Assembly: GCF_018275325.1 (NCBI RefSeq)
Contig: NZ_JAGVQR010000001.1
Location: 1,240,001-1,304,000 of the forward strand
Source: Nocardioides palaemonis
Lineage (GTDB): Bacteria > Actinomycetota > Actinomycetes > Propionibacteriales > Nocardioidaceae
Length of the DNA stretch: 64,000 nt
Direction of reading: 5' to 3'
The notes under the pieces were generated by a model. That model was not told where the DNA came from. It worked only from the letters and a program-made list of their open reading frames with translations, and searched no databases. The position numbers and the translations under genes were made by a program. This document shows, piece by piece, positions 1 to 8,888 of this stretch. The number at the start of each line of letters is the position of its first letter. The first letter of the stretch is position 1.

Positions 1-1
1 C

Positions 2-853
2 GGCGCGGCCCGCTTCCCCGAGGACACGGGCGCGACCCTCGCCCGCGTGTGGCAGCTCCAGCCGGGTTTCGAGGACGGAGTGGTCTGGGCCGGGACCGAG
101 CCGGGGGCGATCTTCCGCTCGACCGACCGCGGCGAGACCTTCTCCCTGGTGCGCGGCCTGTGGGACCACCCGCACCGCCCCGAGTGGAACGCGGGCTTCG
201 GCGGACAGGCCTTCCACACGATCCTCCCCGACCCGCGCGACGGCGAGCACGTGCTGGCGGCCCTCTCGACCGGCGGGGTCTACGTCACCGCCGACGGGGG
301 ATCGTCCTGGTCGCCCTCCAACACCGGCGTGAAGGCCGAGTTCTTCCCCGGCGAGCGCAACTACCCGGAGTTCGGGCAGTGCGTCCACAAGGTCGCCCGC
401 GACGCCGAGGACCCCGACCGGCTCTACCTGCAGAACCACGGCGGCGTCTACCGCTCGGACGACGGCGGCGCGTCCTGGCAGGACATCGCGCCGGGCCTCC
501 CGACCGAGTTCGGGTTCGCCATGGTGGCGCACCCCCACCGGGCCGGCACGGCGTACAACTTCCCGATCACCGGCGCCGAGGCGCGCTGGCCGGTCGACGG
601 CAAGGCCCGGGTCTACCGCACGCACGACGCCGGCGCCTCGTGGGAGCCGCTCGGCGAGGGCGCGCTGCCCGACGGCTACTTCACCGCGGTGATGCGCGAC
701 GCGATGTGCGTCGACGACCACGACCTGCCCGGCCTCTACTTCGGTGGCCGCAACGGCGGCGTGTGGGCCTCGCCCGACGAGGGGTCGACCTGGGCGGAGA
801 TCCACAAGGACCTGCCCGACGTGCTGGTCGTCCGCGCCGCCCGGATCGACTGA
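2..853 (+). CDS. BNR/Asp-box repeat protein, 3' part (5' end outside window)
   Basis: The frame is open to the left edge, so only the C-terminal 283 residues are seen. Five Asp-box motifs of the form S/T-x-D-x-G-x-S/T-W/F are visible: STDRGETF, TADGGSSW, SDDGGASW, THDAGASW and SPDEGSTW. This is the beta-propeller signature of the sialidase/sortilin/YVTN-like superfamily, in which the Asp boxes are structural rather than catalytic. Proteins of this shape are usually annotated as exo-alpha-sialidase-like or WD40/YVTN/BNR-like repeat proteins. No catalytic sialidase residues can be identified, so no enzymatic role is assigned. Confidence 0.85.
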   Translation, partial: GAARFPEDTGATLARVWQLQPGFEDGVVWAGTEPGAIFRSTDRGETFSLVRGLWDHPHRPEWNAGFGGQAFHTILPDPRDGEHVLAALSTGGVYVTADGGSSWSPSNTGVKAEFFPGERNYPEFGQCVHKVARDAEDPDRLYLQNHGGVYRSDDGGASWQDIAPGLPTEFGFAMVAHPHRAGTAYNFPITGAEARWPVDGKARVYRTHDAGASWEPLGEGALPDGYFTAVMRDAMCVDDHDLPGLYFGGRNGGVWASPDEGSTWAEIHKDLPDVLVVRAARID

Positions 854-886
854 ACCGAGCCGGGGACGACGGCACGTCGTCAGGTC

Positions 887-892
887 TAGGGT
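887..892 (+). promoter_or_regulatory. -10 hexamer TAGGGT, leaderless start
   Basis: TAGGGT ends 6 bases before the ATG at 899, so transcription would begin at or next to the start codon. No Shine-Dalgarno sequence and no clear -35 box. Confidence 0.55.
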
Positions 893-898
893 GCCGCC

Positions 899-1354
899 AT
901 GGCCCGCTTCTCGCTCTCCCGCACCACCCGTGTCGAGGCCGGACCGGTCCGCGTCCACGCCCTCGTCGACGACTTCCGCGAGTGGCAGAAGTGGTCGCCC
1001 TGGGAGGACGTCGACCCCGCCCTGCACCGCGAGTACACCGGGCCCGACCACGGGGTCGGAGCGACCTACCGCTGGTCGGGCAACAAGAAGGCCGGGGAGG
1101 GCCGGATGACGATCACCGGGTCGACGCCGACGTCCGTGGTCGTCGACCTGGAGTTCCTCAAGCCGTTCAGGGCCACCAACGTCACCACGTTCGACCTCGC
1201 GCCGGTCGGCGACGCCACCGAGGTCACGTGGACGATGACGGGGGAGCGCAACGCCGCGATGTCGCTGCTCGGCCGGCTCTTCTTCGACACGGCGTTCGGC
1301 CGGGACTTCGAGAAGGGGCTGGCCTCCCTGAAGGCCGAGGCCGAGCGGCCGTGA
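899..1354 (+). CDS. SRPBCC family protein (polyketide cyclase/START-like fold)
   Basis: A 151-residue protein with typical SRPBCC features: N-terminal RTTRVEAGPVRVHALVDDF, a WSPWED segment, a central hydrophilic strand GVGATYRWSGNKKAGEGRM, and a C-terminal helix FGRDFEKGLASLKAEAE. The family binds small hydrophobic ligands in a helix-grip fold; the ligand cannot be read from sequence. Start chosen at the ATG just behind a TAGGGT -10 box. It stands between the BNR gene and ilvD with no evident pathway link. Confidence 0.8.
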   Translation: MARFSLSRTTRVEAGPVRVHALVDDFREWQKWSPWEDVDPALHREYTGPDHGVGATYRWSGNKKAGEGRMTITGSTPTSVVVDLEFLKPFRATNVTTFDLAPVGDATEVTWTMTGERNAAMSLLGRLFFDTAFGRDFEKGLASLKAEAERP

Positions 1355-1385
1355 GACGTCGTGCGGGCGGCGTCGGGGCGCGGAC

Positions 1386-1391
1386 TAGCCT
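1386..1391 (+). promoter_or_regulatory. -10 hexamer TAGCCT for ilvD, leaderless
   Basis: TAGCCT lies 6 bases before the ilvD ATG at 1398. Unlike ilvB and cimA, ilvD has no room for a leader peptide. Confidence 0.5.
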
Positions 1392-1397
1392 GCAGCC

Positions 1398-3089
1398 ATG
1401 ACCCATGCAGCCGACGGACCCGACATCAAGCCCCGCAGCCGCGACGTCACGGACGGCCTCGAGAAGGCCGCCGCCCGCGGCATGCTCCGTGCGGTCGGCA
1501 TGGGGGACGACGACTGGGTCAAGCCGCAGATCGGCGTCGCGTCGAGTTGGAACGAGATCACGCCCTGCAACCTGTCGCTCGACCGGCTCGCCAAGGCGGT
1601 CAAGAACGGCGTGCACGCGGCGGGCGGCTACCCGCTGGAGTTCGGCACCATCTCGGTCTCCGACGGGATCTCGATGGGCCACGAGGGCATGCACTTCTCC
1701 CTCGTCAGCCGCGAGGTGATCGCCGACTCGGTCGAGACGGTGATGATGGCCGAGCGGCTCGACGGCTCGGTGCTGCTGGCCGGCTGCGACAAGTCGCTGC
1801 CCGGCATGCTGATGGCCGCGGCCCGGCTCGACCTGGCCAGCGTGTTCCTCTACGCCGGCTCGACGATGCCCGGGCAGGTCGACGGCCAGGACGTCACCAT
1901 CATCGACGCCTTCGAGGCAGTCGGCGCGTGCCTCGCCGGCCGGATCACCGAGGACGAGGTGACCCGCATCGAGAAGGCGATCTGCCCCGGCGAGGGCGCC
2001 TGCGGCGGCATGTACACCGCCAACACGATGGCGAGCGTCGCCGAGGCGCTCGGCATGAGCCTGCCCGGCTCGGCCGCCCCGCCGGCGGTCGACCGGCGCC
2101 GCGACGGCTTCGCGCACCGCTCCGGCGAGGCCGTCGTCGGGATGCTGCGCCACGGCATCACCGCACGCCAGGTCATGACCAAGCCGGCCTTCGAGAACGC
2201 GATCGCCGTGGTCATGGCCCTCGGCGGCTCCACCAACGCGGTGCTCCACCTGCTCGCGATCGCCCGCGAGGCCGAGGTCGACCTCACCCTCGACGACTTC
2301 AACCGGATCGGCGAGAAGGTGCCGCACATCGGCGACCTCAAGCCGTTCGGCCGCTACGTGATGAACGACGTCGACAAGATCGGCGGCATCCCGGTGGTCA
2401 TGAAGGCGCTGCTCGACGCCGGCCTGATGCACGGCGACACCCTCACCGTCACCGGTCGCACGATGGCCGAGAACCTCGAGGCGCTCGCGCCGCAGCACGT
2501 CGACGGCGACGTGCTGCGCCACCTCGACGCCCCGATCCACGCCACCGGCGGCCTCACCATCCTCAAGGGCTCGCTCGCCCCCGAGGGTGCGGTGGTCAAG
2601 AGCGCCGGCTTCGACGACTCCACCTTCACCGGCACCGCGCGGGTCTTCGACGGCGAGCGCAAGGCGCTCGACGCGCTCGCCGAGGGCGCGATCACCGCCG
2701 GCGACGTCGTCGTGATCCGCTACGAGGGCCCCAAGGGCGGCCCGGGCATGCGCGAGATGCTCGCCATCACCGGCGCGATCAAGGGCGCCGGGCTCGGCAA
2801 GGACGTGCTGCTGATCACCGACGGTCGCTTCTCCGGCGGCACGACCGGCCTCTGCGTGGGCCACATCGCCCCCGAGGCCGTCGACGCCGGCCCGATCGCG
2901 TTCGTCCGCGACGGTGACCCGATCACCCTCGACGTGGCCAACCGGACGCTGTCGATCGACGTCGACCCCGCCGAGCTCGAGGCCCGCGCGGAGGGCTGGG
3001 AGCCGCTGGCGCCGAAGTACACCCGCGGCGTGCTCGGCAAGTACGCCAAGGTCGTGCAGTCCGCGGCCCACGGCGCGGTCTGCGGCTGA
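1398..3089 (+). CDS. ilvD: Dihydroxy-acid dehydratase
   Basis: Dehydrates 2,3-dihydroxy-isovalerate and 2,3-dihydroxy-3-methylvalerate to the 2-keto acids, the third common step of valine and isoleucine synthesis. The 563-residue length is normal. Visible family signatures: [13 protein letters not shown] and [18 protein letters not shown], which carry Fe-S cluster cysteines, and the C-terminal [15 protein letters not shown]. It is separated from the other ilv genes by about 7.4 kb and appears to have its own leaderless promoter. kynU follows after 16 bases, but kynU also has its own -10 box. Confidence 0.97.
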   Translation: MTHAADGPDIKPRSRDVTDGLEKAAARGMLRAVGMGDDDWVKPQIGVASSWNEITPCNLSLDRLAKAVKNGVHAAGGYPLEFGTISVSDGISMGHEGMHFSLVSREVIADSVETVMMAERLDGSVLLAGCDKSLPGMLMAAARLDLASVFLYAGSTMPGQVDGQDVTIIDAFEAVGACLAGRITEDEVTRIEKAICPGEGACGGMYTANTMASVAEALGMSLPGSAAPPAVDRRRDGFAHRSGEAVVGMLRHGITARQVMTKPAFENAIAVVMALGGSTNAVLHLLAIAREAEVDLTLDDFNRIGEKVPHIGDLKPFGRYVMNDVDKIGGIPVVMKALLDAGLMHGDTLTVTGRTMAENLEALAPQHVDGDVLRHLDAPIHATGGLTILKGSLAPEGAVVKSAGFDDSTFTGTARVFDGERKALDALAEGAITAGDVVVIRYEGPKGGPGMREMLAITGAIKGAGLGKDVLLITDGRFSGGTTGLCVGHIAPEAVDAGPIAFVRDGDPITLDVANRTLSIDVDPAELEARAEGWEPLAPKYTRGVLGKYAKVVQSAAHGAVCG

Positions 3090-3093
3090 CGGG

Positions 3094-3099
3094 TAGGTT
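3094..3099 (+). promoter_or_regulatory. -10 hexamer TAGGTT for kynU, leaderless
   Basis: TAGGTT sits 6 bases before the GTG start at 3106. Confidence 0.45.
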
Positions 3100-3105
3100 G
3101 CGGTC

Positions 3106-4308
3106 GTGACGACCGCAGCCGACCTCGACGCCGCCGACCCTCTGGCCCACCTCCGCGACCGCTTCGTCGGCGCCACCACCGACCTCGTCTACTTCGACGG
3201 CAACTCGCTCGGCCGCCCGCTCGTGGCCACCGCCGAGCGGGTGCGGTCGTTCGTCGAGGACGAGTGGGGCGGGCGGCTGATCCGGGGCTGGGACGAGCGG
3301 TGGTACGACCAGCCGCTGGTGCTCGGCGACGAGATCGCCCGCGTCTGCCTGGGCGCCGCGCCGGGACAGACGTTCGTCGGCGACTCGACGACGGTCCTGC
3401 TCTACAAGCTGATCCGCGCGGCCGTCGACGGTGCGCCGGCGGGCCGCGACGAGATCGTCATCGACGACGACAGCTTCCCCACCGACCGCTACCTCGTCGA
3501 GGGCATCGCCGCGGAGCGCGGACTGACCGTCCGCTGGCTCGAGGTCGACCGCGACAGCGGCCCGTCGCCGGAGGCCGTCGCCGCGGTCGTGGGCGAGCGG
3601 ACCGCGGTCGTCGTGCTGTGCCACGTCGCGTACCGCTCCGGCTTCCTCGCCGACGTGCCGGCGATCACCCGCGTCGTCCACGACGCCGGCGGTCTCGTGC
3701 TGTGGGACCTGTGCCACTCCGCGGGCTCGGTGCCGACCGAGCTCGACGCGTGGGACGTCGACCTCGCGGTCGGCTGCACCTACAAGTACCTCAACGGCGG
3801 CCCCGGCTCGCCGGCGTTCGGCTACGTCGCCACCCGCCACCAGCACCTGCGCCAGCCCGTGCAGGGGTGGATGGGCCACGCCGACCCGTTCCTCATGGGC
3901 CCGGGCTACACGCCGGCCGAGGGCGTCCGGCGCTACATCTCCGGCACCCCGCCGATCAGCGCGATGCTCGCGATGGCCGACATGGTGGCGCTCGTCGACG
4001 AGGCCGGGATCGACGCGGTCCGGGCCAAGTCGGTCGCCCTGACGTCGTACGCGATCGACCTGGCCGACGAGCTGCTCGCCGACCACGGCGTGACCGTCGC
4101 CTCGCCGCGCGACCCCGAGCGGCGCGGCGGCCACGTGACGCTCCACCACCCGCGGATGAAGGAGGTCGTCGCGGCGCTCTGGGAGCGCGACGTGATCCCC
4201 GACTACCGCGACCCCGGCGGCCTGCGGGTCGGGCTCTCGCCGCTGTCGACGTCGTTCGACGAGGTGCGCCGCGGGATGGAGGCGATCCGGGACGCGCTCA
4301 CCGGCTGA
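3106..4308 (+). CDS. kynU: Kynureninase
   Basis: PLP-dependent hydrolase (fold type I, aminotransferase class V) that cleaves kynurenine to anthranilate and alanine. Recognised from YFDGNSLGRPL near the N-terminus, GWDERWYDQP, the Asp of LWDLCHSAGSVP, the PLP-lysine motif GCTYKYLNGGPGSPAF, and the GWMGH and ISGTPP segments. At 400 residues it is of usual length. No other kynurenine-pathway gene (tryptophan dioxygenase, formamidase) is in the window, so it is an isolated catabolic gene here. Confidence 0.93.
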   Translation: MTTAADLDAADPLAHLRDRFVGATTDLVYFDGNSLGRPLVATAERVRSFVEDEWGGRLIRGWDERWYDQPLVLGDEIARVCLGAAPGQTFVGDSTTVLLYKLIRAAVDGAPAGRDEIVIDDDSFPTDRYLVEGIAAERGLTVRWLEVDRDSGPSPEAVAAVVGERTAVVVLCHVAYRSGFLADVPAITRVVHDAGGLVLWDLCHSAGSVPTELDAWDVDLAVGCTYKYLNGGPGSPAFGYVATRHQHLRQPVQGWMGHADPFLMGPGYTPAEGVRRYISGTPPISAMLAMADMVALVDEAGIDAVRAKSVALTSYAIDLADELLADHGVTVASPRDPERRGGHVTLHHPRMKEVVAALWERDVIPDYRDPGGLRVGLSPLSTSFDEVRRGMEAIRDALTG

Positions 4309-4323
4309 GCGATCGGGTGCTCG

Positions 4324-4329
4324 TAGGGT
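4324..4329 (+). promoter_or_regulatory. -10 hexamer TAGGGT, leaderless start
   Basis: TAGGGT is 7 bases before the GTG at 4337 and overlaps the alternative GTG at 4328, which favours the downstream start. Confidence 0.5.
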
Positions 4330-4336
4330 GGCCCGC

Positions 4337-5095
4337 GTGACCGTGAACCTCCCCTTCCCGAGCGCCCAGCGCCAGACCCCGCACGGCCAGCGCATCGGTC
4401 GCGCCGTCGACTGGCACGGCGCGGCCGCGCCCGCGAAGGGCACGCTGCTCGAGGGCAAGGGCGTGCGGCTCGAACCGATCGGCCCGCAGCACGTCGACGA
4501 CCTGTATGCCGCGCTGTGCCGCGAGTCCGACGACGCGCTGTGGACCTACCTCTTCTGGGACCGGCCGCGCGAGCGGGACGAGATGGCGGCGATCGTGGAG
4601 CACGGCGCCACCGACCCGGGACAGGTGATGTTCGCCGTGGTGCCGGTCGAGACCGGGACCGCTGCGGGCTTCTGCTCGTTCATGCGGATCGACGCCGCCA
4701 TGGGCTCGGTCGAGGTCGGCGGCATCCTGCTGGGCCGGCAGCTCCAGCGCAGCCGGGGCGCCACCGAGGCGATGGCCCTGATGCTGCGCCACGCGTTCGA
4801 CGACCTCGGCTTCCGTCGCTACGAGTGGAAGTGCGACAGCCTCAACGCGCCCTCGCGGCGCGCGGCGGTCAGGCTCGGCTTCATCTGGGAGGGTCGCTTC
4901 CGCAACGCCGTGGTCTACAAGGGCCGCAACCGCGACACCGACTGGTTCTCCATCACCGACCGGGAGTGGCCGCGGGTGCGACGCGCGCTCGACGACTGGC
5001 TCGACGACGCCAACTTCGACGACCACGGGCGCCAGCGCACGCGGCTGGCCGCCCGGCCACCCGCCGACCCGGCGACGTCCTCCCAGGGGCAGTGA
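4337..5095 (+). CDS. GNAT-family N-acetyltransferase (RimJ/RimL type)
   Basis: 252 residues. The acetyl-CoA-binding half is clear: GGILLGRQLQRSRGATEAM followed by RHAFDDLGFRRYEWKCD and NAPSRRAAVRLGF, the classic RimJ/RimL arrangement. The N-terminal part PFPSAQRQTPHGQRIGRAVDW is a conserved addition typical of a broad bacterial subgroup. Substrate unknown. The start at 4337 is preferred because the GTG at 4328 lies inside the putative -10 box. The VOC gene follows after 1 base. Confidence 0.85.
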   Translation: MTVNLPFPSAQRQTPHGQRIGRAVDWHGAAAPAKGTLLEGKGVRLEPIGPQHVDDLYAALCRESDDALWTYLFWDRPRERDEMAAIVEHGATDPGQVMFAVVPVETGTAAGFCSFMRIDAAMGSVEVGGILLGRQLQRSRGATEAMALMLRHAFDDLGFRRYEWKCDSLNAPSRRAAVRLGFIWEGRFRNAVVYKGRNRDTDWFSITDREWPRVRRALDDWLDDANFDDHGRQRTRLAARPPADPATSSQGQ

Positions 5096-5096
5096 C

Positions 5097-5513
5097 ATGG
5101 ACCAGCGCGTCAGCTTCATCACCCTCGTCGTCACCGACCTCGGCGCCACCCGGGACTTCTACGTCGACGGTCTCGGCTGGGAGCCGGAGCTGCACGTCGT
5201 GGGGGAGGTGCTGATGTTCCGGGTCGCCGAGAAGGTCGTGCTGAGCTTCTGGGCCGAGGCCGGGTTCGTCGCGGAGGTCGGCCACGCGCCCACCCGCGGC
5301 GGCGTCCCGCCGATCACCCTGTCGCACAACCTCGCCACCACCGACGGCGTCGACACCGTGCTCGAGCAGGCGCGGGTCGCCGGGGCCACCGACGTGGGTG
5401 CCGCCGAGCAGCGCGCGTGGGGCGGCTACTCCGGCTACTTCGCCGACCCCGACGGCTTCCGCTGGGAAGTCGCCCACAACCCCGGTGAGATCGGGCAGTC
5501 TGTGCTCCCGTGA
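5097..5513 (+). CDS. VOC family (glyoxalase/dioxygenase-fold) protein
   Basis: 138 residues with two beta-alpha-beta-beta-beta modules: ITLVVTDLGATRDFYVDGLGW at the N-terminus and GGYSGYFADPDGFRWEVAHNP at the C-terminus, the standard ending of vicinal-oxygen-chelate proteins. Metal ligands are not all identifiable, so the reaction is unknown. It lies 1 base after the GNAT gene and overlaps the deaminase gene by 4 bases (GTGA), implying translational coupling of the three. Confidence 0.85.
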   Translation: MDQRVSFITLVVTDLGATRDFYVDGLGWEPELHVVGEVLMFRVAEKVVLSFWAEAGFVAEVGHAPTRGGVPPITLSHNLATTDGVDTVLEQARVAGATDVGAAEQRAWGGYSGYFADPDGFRWEVAHNPGEIGQSVLP

Positions 5514-5953
5514 GCACCGACCTCCCGTCCGTCCCGTCGTGGGACGACTACTTCCTCGGCATCGCCACCGCCGTCGCCGCGCGCGCCAAGTGCACCCGGC
5601 GCCGGGTCGGGGCCGTGCTCACCATCGACCACCGGATCATCGCCACCGGCTACAACGGCGCCGCGCCCGGTGAGGACGACTGCCTGATGGGCGCGTGCCC
5701 GCGGGGCCAGCTCGGCTACGACGAGGTGCCCGGGCTCGGGGACTACGACCGGCCCGGCGCCCCCGGCTTCTGCATCGCGATCCACGCTGAGGTCAACGCG
5801 CTCCTCTTCGCCACCCGCGACACCAAGGGTGCGACGGCCTACATCACCGACCCGCCCTGCCCCGGCTGCCGCAAGGCGCTCGCCGCGGCCGGCGTCGTCC
5901 GGGCCGTGTGGCCCGACGGCGAGCACGACCGGGTGGGGCTCACGGCCTGGTGA
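5510..5953 (+). CDS. Deoxycytidylate (dCMP) deaminase family protein
   Basis: Zinc-dependent deaminase of 147 residues. HAE at residues 92-94 supplies a zinc His and the catalytic Glu, and PCPGC at 116-120 supplies the two zinc cysteines. The N-terminal RRVGAVLTIDHRIIATGYNGAAPG and the extra Cys-containing insertion (DDCLMGACPRG) are typical of the ComEB/dCMP deaminase group, which makes dUMP for thymidylate synthesis. A broader cytidine/deoxycytidylate substrate cannot be excluded. The start overlaps the preceding stop (GTGA). Confidence 0.87.
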   Translation: MSTDLPSVPSWDDYFLGIATAVAARAKCTRRRVGAVLTIDHRIIATGYNGAAPGEDDCLMGACPRGQLGYDEVPGLGDYDRPGAPGFCIAIHAEVNALLFATRDTKGATAYITDPPCPGCRKALAAAGVVRAVWPDGEHDRVGLTAW

Positions 5954-5956
5954 CGG

Positions 5957-6679
5957 TCAGCGGTCGGCGGCCTGCTCCTCGGTGGCCTGCTCCTCGGCCG
6001 CCCGCTCCTCGGCCGCCTGCTGCTCCGCGCGGCGCCGCCGCCGCACCTCGCCGCGCGCGACGACGTAGGCGATGACGACCGGCACGGCGACCTTCGCCGT
6101 CGGCTCCACCCACGCCGGCAGGTCCGGCAGGTCCGGCAGGTCCGGAAGGTCCGGCCAGGGGATCGACGGCAGGTGGATGTCGGGCCACGGGATCGCCGGC
6201 AGGTCGGGCCAGGGGATCGACGGGAGGTCGGGCCAGGGGATCGACGGGAGGTCGACGTCGGGCCACGGCACCCGTGCGAGGAGCCACAGCAGCAGCACCG
6301 GCACCAGGACGCCGGCGGCCGCGGCCGCGGTGCGGCGCGCCGTGTGGAGGCGAGGGTGGGCGCCGATCCACTCGGCCCGGGCGGCGGCCCGCGAGCCCGG
6401 CTCGGGCTCGAGGTCCGTGCCACCGAGGCCGGTGTGCGCCTCGGCCTCCGTGCCGTGCAGCGTGACGCGGTGCGCCGGACCGACGAACCCGAAGACCAGG
6501 CGCAGGGCTCCCTCGGCCCCCCGCGGAGCCACGACGAACTTCTCGTCGGAGGTCTTCCTCCTCCCGACCTCGACGCCGTCGCGGTGCCACACCACGGTCC
6601 GGGTCAGCGCACCCTGCTCGACCACCACCTCGTGGTCGACACCGTCCACGCTGCGGTGCCATCGTTCGGTCTCGCCCAT
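5957..6679 (-). CDS. Membrane protein with a Pro-Trp-Pro-Asp repeat loop
   Basis: 240 residues, unrecognised family. Residues about 1-90 form a soluble beta-rich domain (HEVVVEQGALTRTVVWHRDG, KFVVAPRGAEGALRLVFGF). A hydrophobic helix VLVPVLLLWLLARV follows, then five PWPD units in a near-perfect repeat of the unit LPSIPWPD, then PDLPDLPDLP, a second helix VAVPVVIAYVVAR, and a charged tail built of AEEQA/AEERA repeats. The layout suggests cytoplasmic ends with a stiff proline-rich loop outside the membrane. The start at 6679 (MGETER) is 43 bases from the divergent TetR gene, which may regulate it. Confidence 0.75.
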   Translation of the reverse strand: MGETERWHRSVDGVDHEVVVEQGALTRTVVWHRDGVEVGRRKTSDEKFVVAPRGAEGALRLVFGFVGPAHRVTLHGTEAEAHTGLGGTDLEPEPGSRAAARAEWIGAHPRLHTARRTAAAAAGVLVPVLLLWLLARVPWPDVDLPSIPWPDLPSIPWPDLPAIPWPDIHLPSIPWPDLPDLPDLPDLPAWVEPTAKVAVPVVIAYVVARGEVRRRRRAEQQAAEERAAEEQATEEQAADR

Positions 6680-6722
6680 GCGTGCAATACTAGAGCGCAT
6701 ACTCCATTAATGAAAGGTGGCC
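6680..6722. promoter_or_regulatory. Divergent promoter/operator region with CATTAATG palindrome
   Basis: This short divergent spacer holds the 8-bp palindrome CATTAATG and a leftward promoter candidate: TTTCAT, 17 bases, then TAGTAT, close to the leftward start at 6679. A TetR site is expected here but its limits are not certain. Confidence 0.4.
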
Positions 6723-7325
6723 ATGGCGCGCACCGTCGACCCCGAGCGTCACCTCGCCCGGCGCCTGCAGATCATCGACGCGGCGATCACCTGCTTCGCG
6801 GCCAGTGGCTACGCCGGCGCGACGACCGCCGCGATCTGCCGCGAGGCGGGGATCGGGTCGGGCACGTTCTTCCACTACTTCCCGACCAAGCAGGACCTGC
6901 TGGTGGGCATCCTCGCGCTCGGCACGCAGGAGACCCGCGCGTGGTTCGCCGGGCGGCCCGCCGACGCCGACCCGCTCGGGGTCGTCGAGGCCTACGTGGC
7001 CCACGCGGCCGACGAGATGGCCGACCCGCGGATGGCGGGGTTCGTACGTGCGGTCGGCGCGGTGATGGGCGAGCCCGTCGTGGAGGCGGCGCTGGCCGAC
7101 GACACCCGCGCGATCGAGGAGGGCCTGGCTCCGTGGGTCCAGCGCGCCCGGGTCGCGGGCCAGGTCCGTGACGACGTGCCGGCGGCCGACCTCACCCAGT
7201 GGGTGATCGCGGTCGTCGACGGGTTCCTCGGCCGGCTGGCCGTCGAGGAGCGCTTCACCGCGACCGGCCAGCGCGCGATGCTGCTCGACGTGGTGCGCCG
7301 GCTGCTCGCGCCGGCGCCCGCCTGA
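6723..7325 (+). CDS. TetR/AcrR family transcriptional regulator
   Basis: 200 residues. The N-terminal helix-turn-helix is canonical: IIDAAITCFAASGYAGATT, then AICREAGIGSGTFFHYFPTK and QDLLVGIL. The C-terminal ligand-binding half has no recognisable ligand signature. ATG at 6723 preferred over GTG at 6717 because GAAAGGTGG gives it a Shine-Dalgarno sequence. It is divergent from the PWPD-repeat membrane protein, so autoregulation and control of that neighbour are the simplest expectation. Confidence 0.85.
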   Translation: MARTVDPERHLARRLQIIDAAITCFAASGYAGATTAAICREAGIGSGTFFHYFPTKQDLLVGILALGTQETRAWFAGRPADADPLGVVEAYVAHAADEMADPRMAGFVRAVGAVMGEPVVEAALADDTRAIEEGLAPWVQRARVAGQVRDDVPAADLTQWVIAVVDGFLGRLAVEERFTATGQRAMLLDVVRRLLAPAPA

Positions 7326-7340
7326 GCGCCCGGCGACCCC

Positions 7341-7790
7341 TCAGTGCGGGCGGACCCAGACCAGCTCGTCGGCCTCCCACTTCTCCAGCGCCACCGGCAC
7401 CAGCCGGCCCACCAGGTCTCCGGGGGAGAGGCCGGCGAGGTCGGTGGCGTGCTCGGCGCCGAAGGCCTGCCCGACCCGGTTGTTGTGCTGGTCGACCTCG
7501 GAGTCGCGACGGTTCGGGCTGCCGACCTCCTGCTCCGCGGCGATCGCGCGGGCGGCGTCGAGGCCGAACCGCGCGGTCAGGGCGGCCTGCCACGCGAAGT
7601 GGCGCACCGCGTTGGTGCGGCCGGGCACCCCGCGGCCGTGGGTCGCCGCCGCGGCCAGCGCGGCCTGCGAGATGCGCAGCACCTCGAACGCCTCGGTGGG
7701 CGAGAGCCCCGCCCGCGTCGCCGCGACCCAGAGCCGCGGCACGCCGGTCCCGGCGTGGATCGCCTGGCGGGTGAGGTGAGCAAAACCCAT
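7341..7790 (-). CDS. Conserved hypothetical protein, DUF6973-like
   Basis: 149 residues. The core NAVRHFAWQAALTARFG with downstream DSEVDQHNNRVGQAFG resembles DUF6973 proteins, where conserved His, Trp and Asn residues line a putative active site of unknown activity. No signal peptide is obvious. It is convergent with the TetR gene and divergent from the S66 peptidase gene (27 bases between starts). The function is unknown; the family assignment is from memory of the motif and only moderately certain. Confidence 0.65.
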   Translation of the reverse strand: MGFAHLTRQAIHAGTGVPRLWVAATRAGLSPTEAFEVLRISQAALAAAATHGRGVPGRTNAVRHFAWQAALTARFGLDAARAIAAEQEVGSPNRRDSEVDQHNNRVGQAFGAEHATDLAGLSPGDLVGRLVPVALEKWEADELVWVRPH

Positions 7791-7816
7791 GGACACACCC
7801 TGACAGACTCGCCCGC

Positions 7817-8833
7817 ATGACCTCGCCCGTCCGCTACCCGCGACCGCTCCGACCCGGTGACCGGATCGGCGTGACCTCGCCGTCGGCCGGGGTCGTCGGC
7901 GCCGGTGCCGAGCGGATCGACTTCAGCGCCGACTGGCTGCGCGGTCGTGGCTACGACGTCGTGGTGGGCGAGTGCATGGACGGCTCCGGCCTCACCTCGG
8001 CCCCGGCCGAGGTGCGTGCGGCCGAGCTGACCGCGATGCTGGCCGACCCGGAGATCGCCTGCGTCGTCCCGCCGTGGGGCGGCGAGACCGCGATCGACCT
8101 CGTCGACCTGCTCGACTGGGACCTCCTGGCCGCGAGCGAGCCGACCTGGCTGGTCGGCTTCTCCGACCTCTCGACCGTGCTGCTCCCGATCACCACCCGT
8201 CTGGGCTGGGCGACGGTCCACGGCGACAACCTCGCCGACACGCCGTACGCCGTGCCCGAGGGCCTGCTGCACTGGCTCGACCTGGTCGGCGGACCCGGAC
8301 CCTTCGTGCAGCGCGACGCGAGGATCGTCACCGACTGGTGGCGCTTCGAGGAGGACACCCGTGCCACCACCTGGAAGCACGTCGGCGCGGGCGGCTGGGA
8401 GCTGCGTGGCGGCGGCACGCTCGACGTCACCGGCCGGCTGGTCGGCGGGTGCATCGAGACGGTCGGGCCGCTCGCCGGGACGCCGTACGGCGACGTCCGC
8501 GCGTGGGCGGAGCGGTTCGAGGAGCCGACGATCGTCTACGTCGAGGCCTGCGAGTCCGAGGCCGTCGACATCTGCCGTCACCTCCACTCGATGCGGCTCG
8601 CCGGTTGGTTCGACCGCGCCGCCGCCGTGCTCGTCGGCAGCACGCGGGCCCCCGACCACCCCGACCTGACCCAGCGCGGAGCCGTCGAGGACGCCCTCGG
8701 CCGCCTCGACGTGCCGATCGTGTGGGACCTCGAGATCGGCCACGTCCCGCCGCACCTCCCGCTGGTCAACGGGGCGCTGGCGCGGGTGGTCGTCGACGGC
8801 GACCGGCACGAGGTCACCCAGACCCTGGCGTGA
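7817..8833 (+). CDS. S66 family serine peptidase (LD-carboxypeptidase/MccF type)
   Basis: 338 residues. The N-terminal RPGDRIGVTSPSAGV is the family opening; the nucleophile Ser is expected in WLVGFSDLSTVL; Glu and His candidates follow in YVEACESEAVDICRHLHSM and LEIGHVPPHLPLVNGA. S66 enzymes include murein LD-carboxypeptidases, which recycle peptidoglycan tetrapeptides, and MccF, which cleaves microcin C-type nucleotide peptides. The long WKHVGAGGWELRGGGTLDV insertion and GGCIETV fit the MccF-like side better. A CAGACT hexamer 7 bases upstream of the ATG may be its -10. Confidence 0.85.
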   Translation: MTSPVRYPRPLRPGDRIGVTSPSAGVVGAGAERIDFSADWLRGRGYDVVVGECMDGSGLTSAPAEVRAAELTAMLADPEIACVVPPWGGETAIDLVDLLDWDLLAASEPTWLVGFSDLSTVLLPITTRLGWATVHGDNLADTPYAVPEGLLHWLDLVGGPGPFVQRDARIVTDWWRFEEDTRATTWKHVGAGGWELRGGGTLDVTGRLVGGCIETVGPLAGTPYGDVRAWAERFEEPTIVYVEACESEAVDICRHLHSMRLAGWFDRAAAVLVGSTRAPDHPDLTQRGAVEDALGRLDVPIVWDLEIGHVPPHLPLVNGALARVVVDGDRHEVTQTLA

Positions 8834-8888
8834 GCCCCTCACCCGTTCGGAGTGGCCGGTGTCGGTGGGTGGTGGCAGGGTCGGTCCC

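Noticed and set aside
1224..3179. 651-codon minus-strand frame opposite ilvD
   Set aside because: Antisense shadow of ilvD with no protein-like motif.
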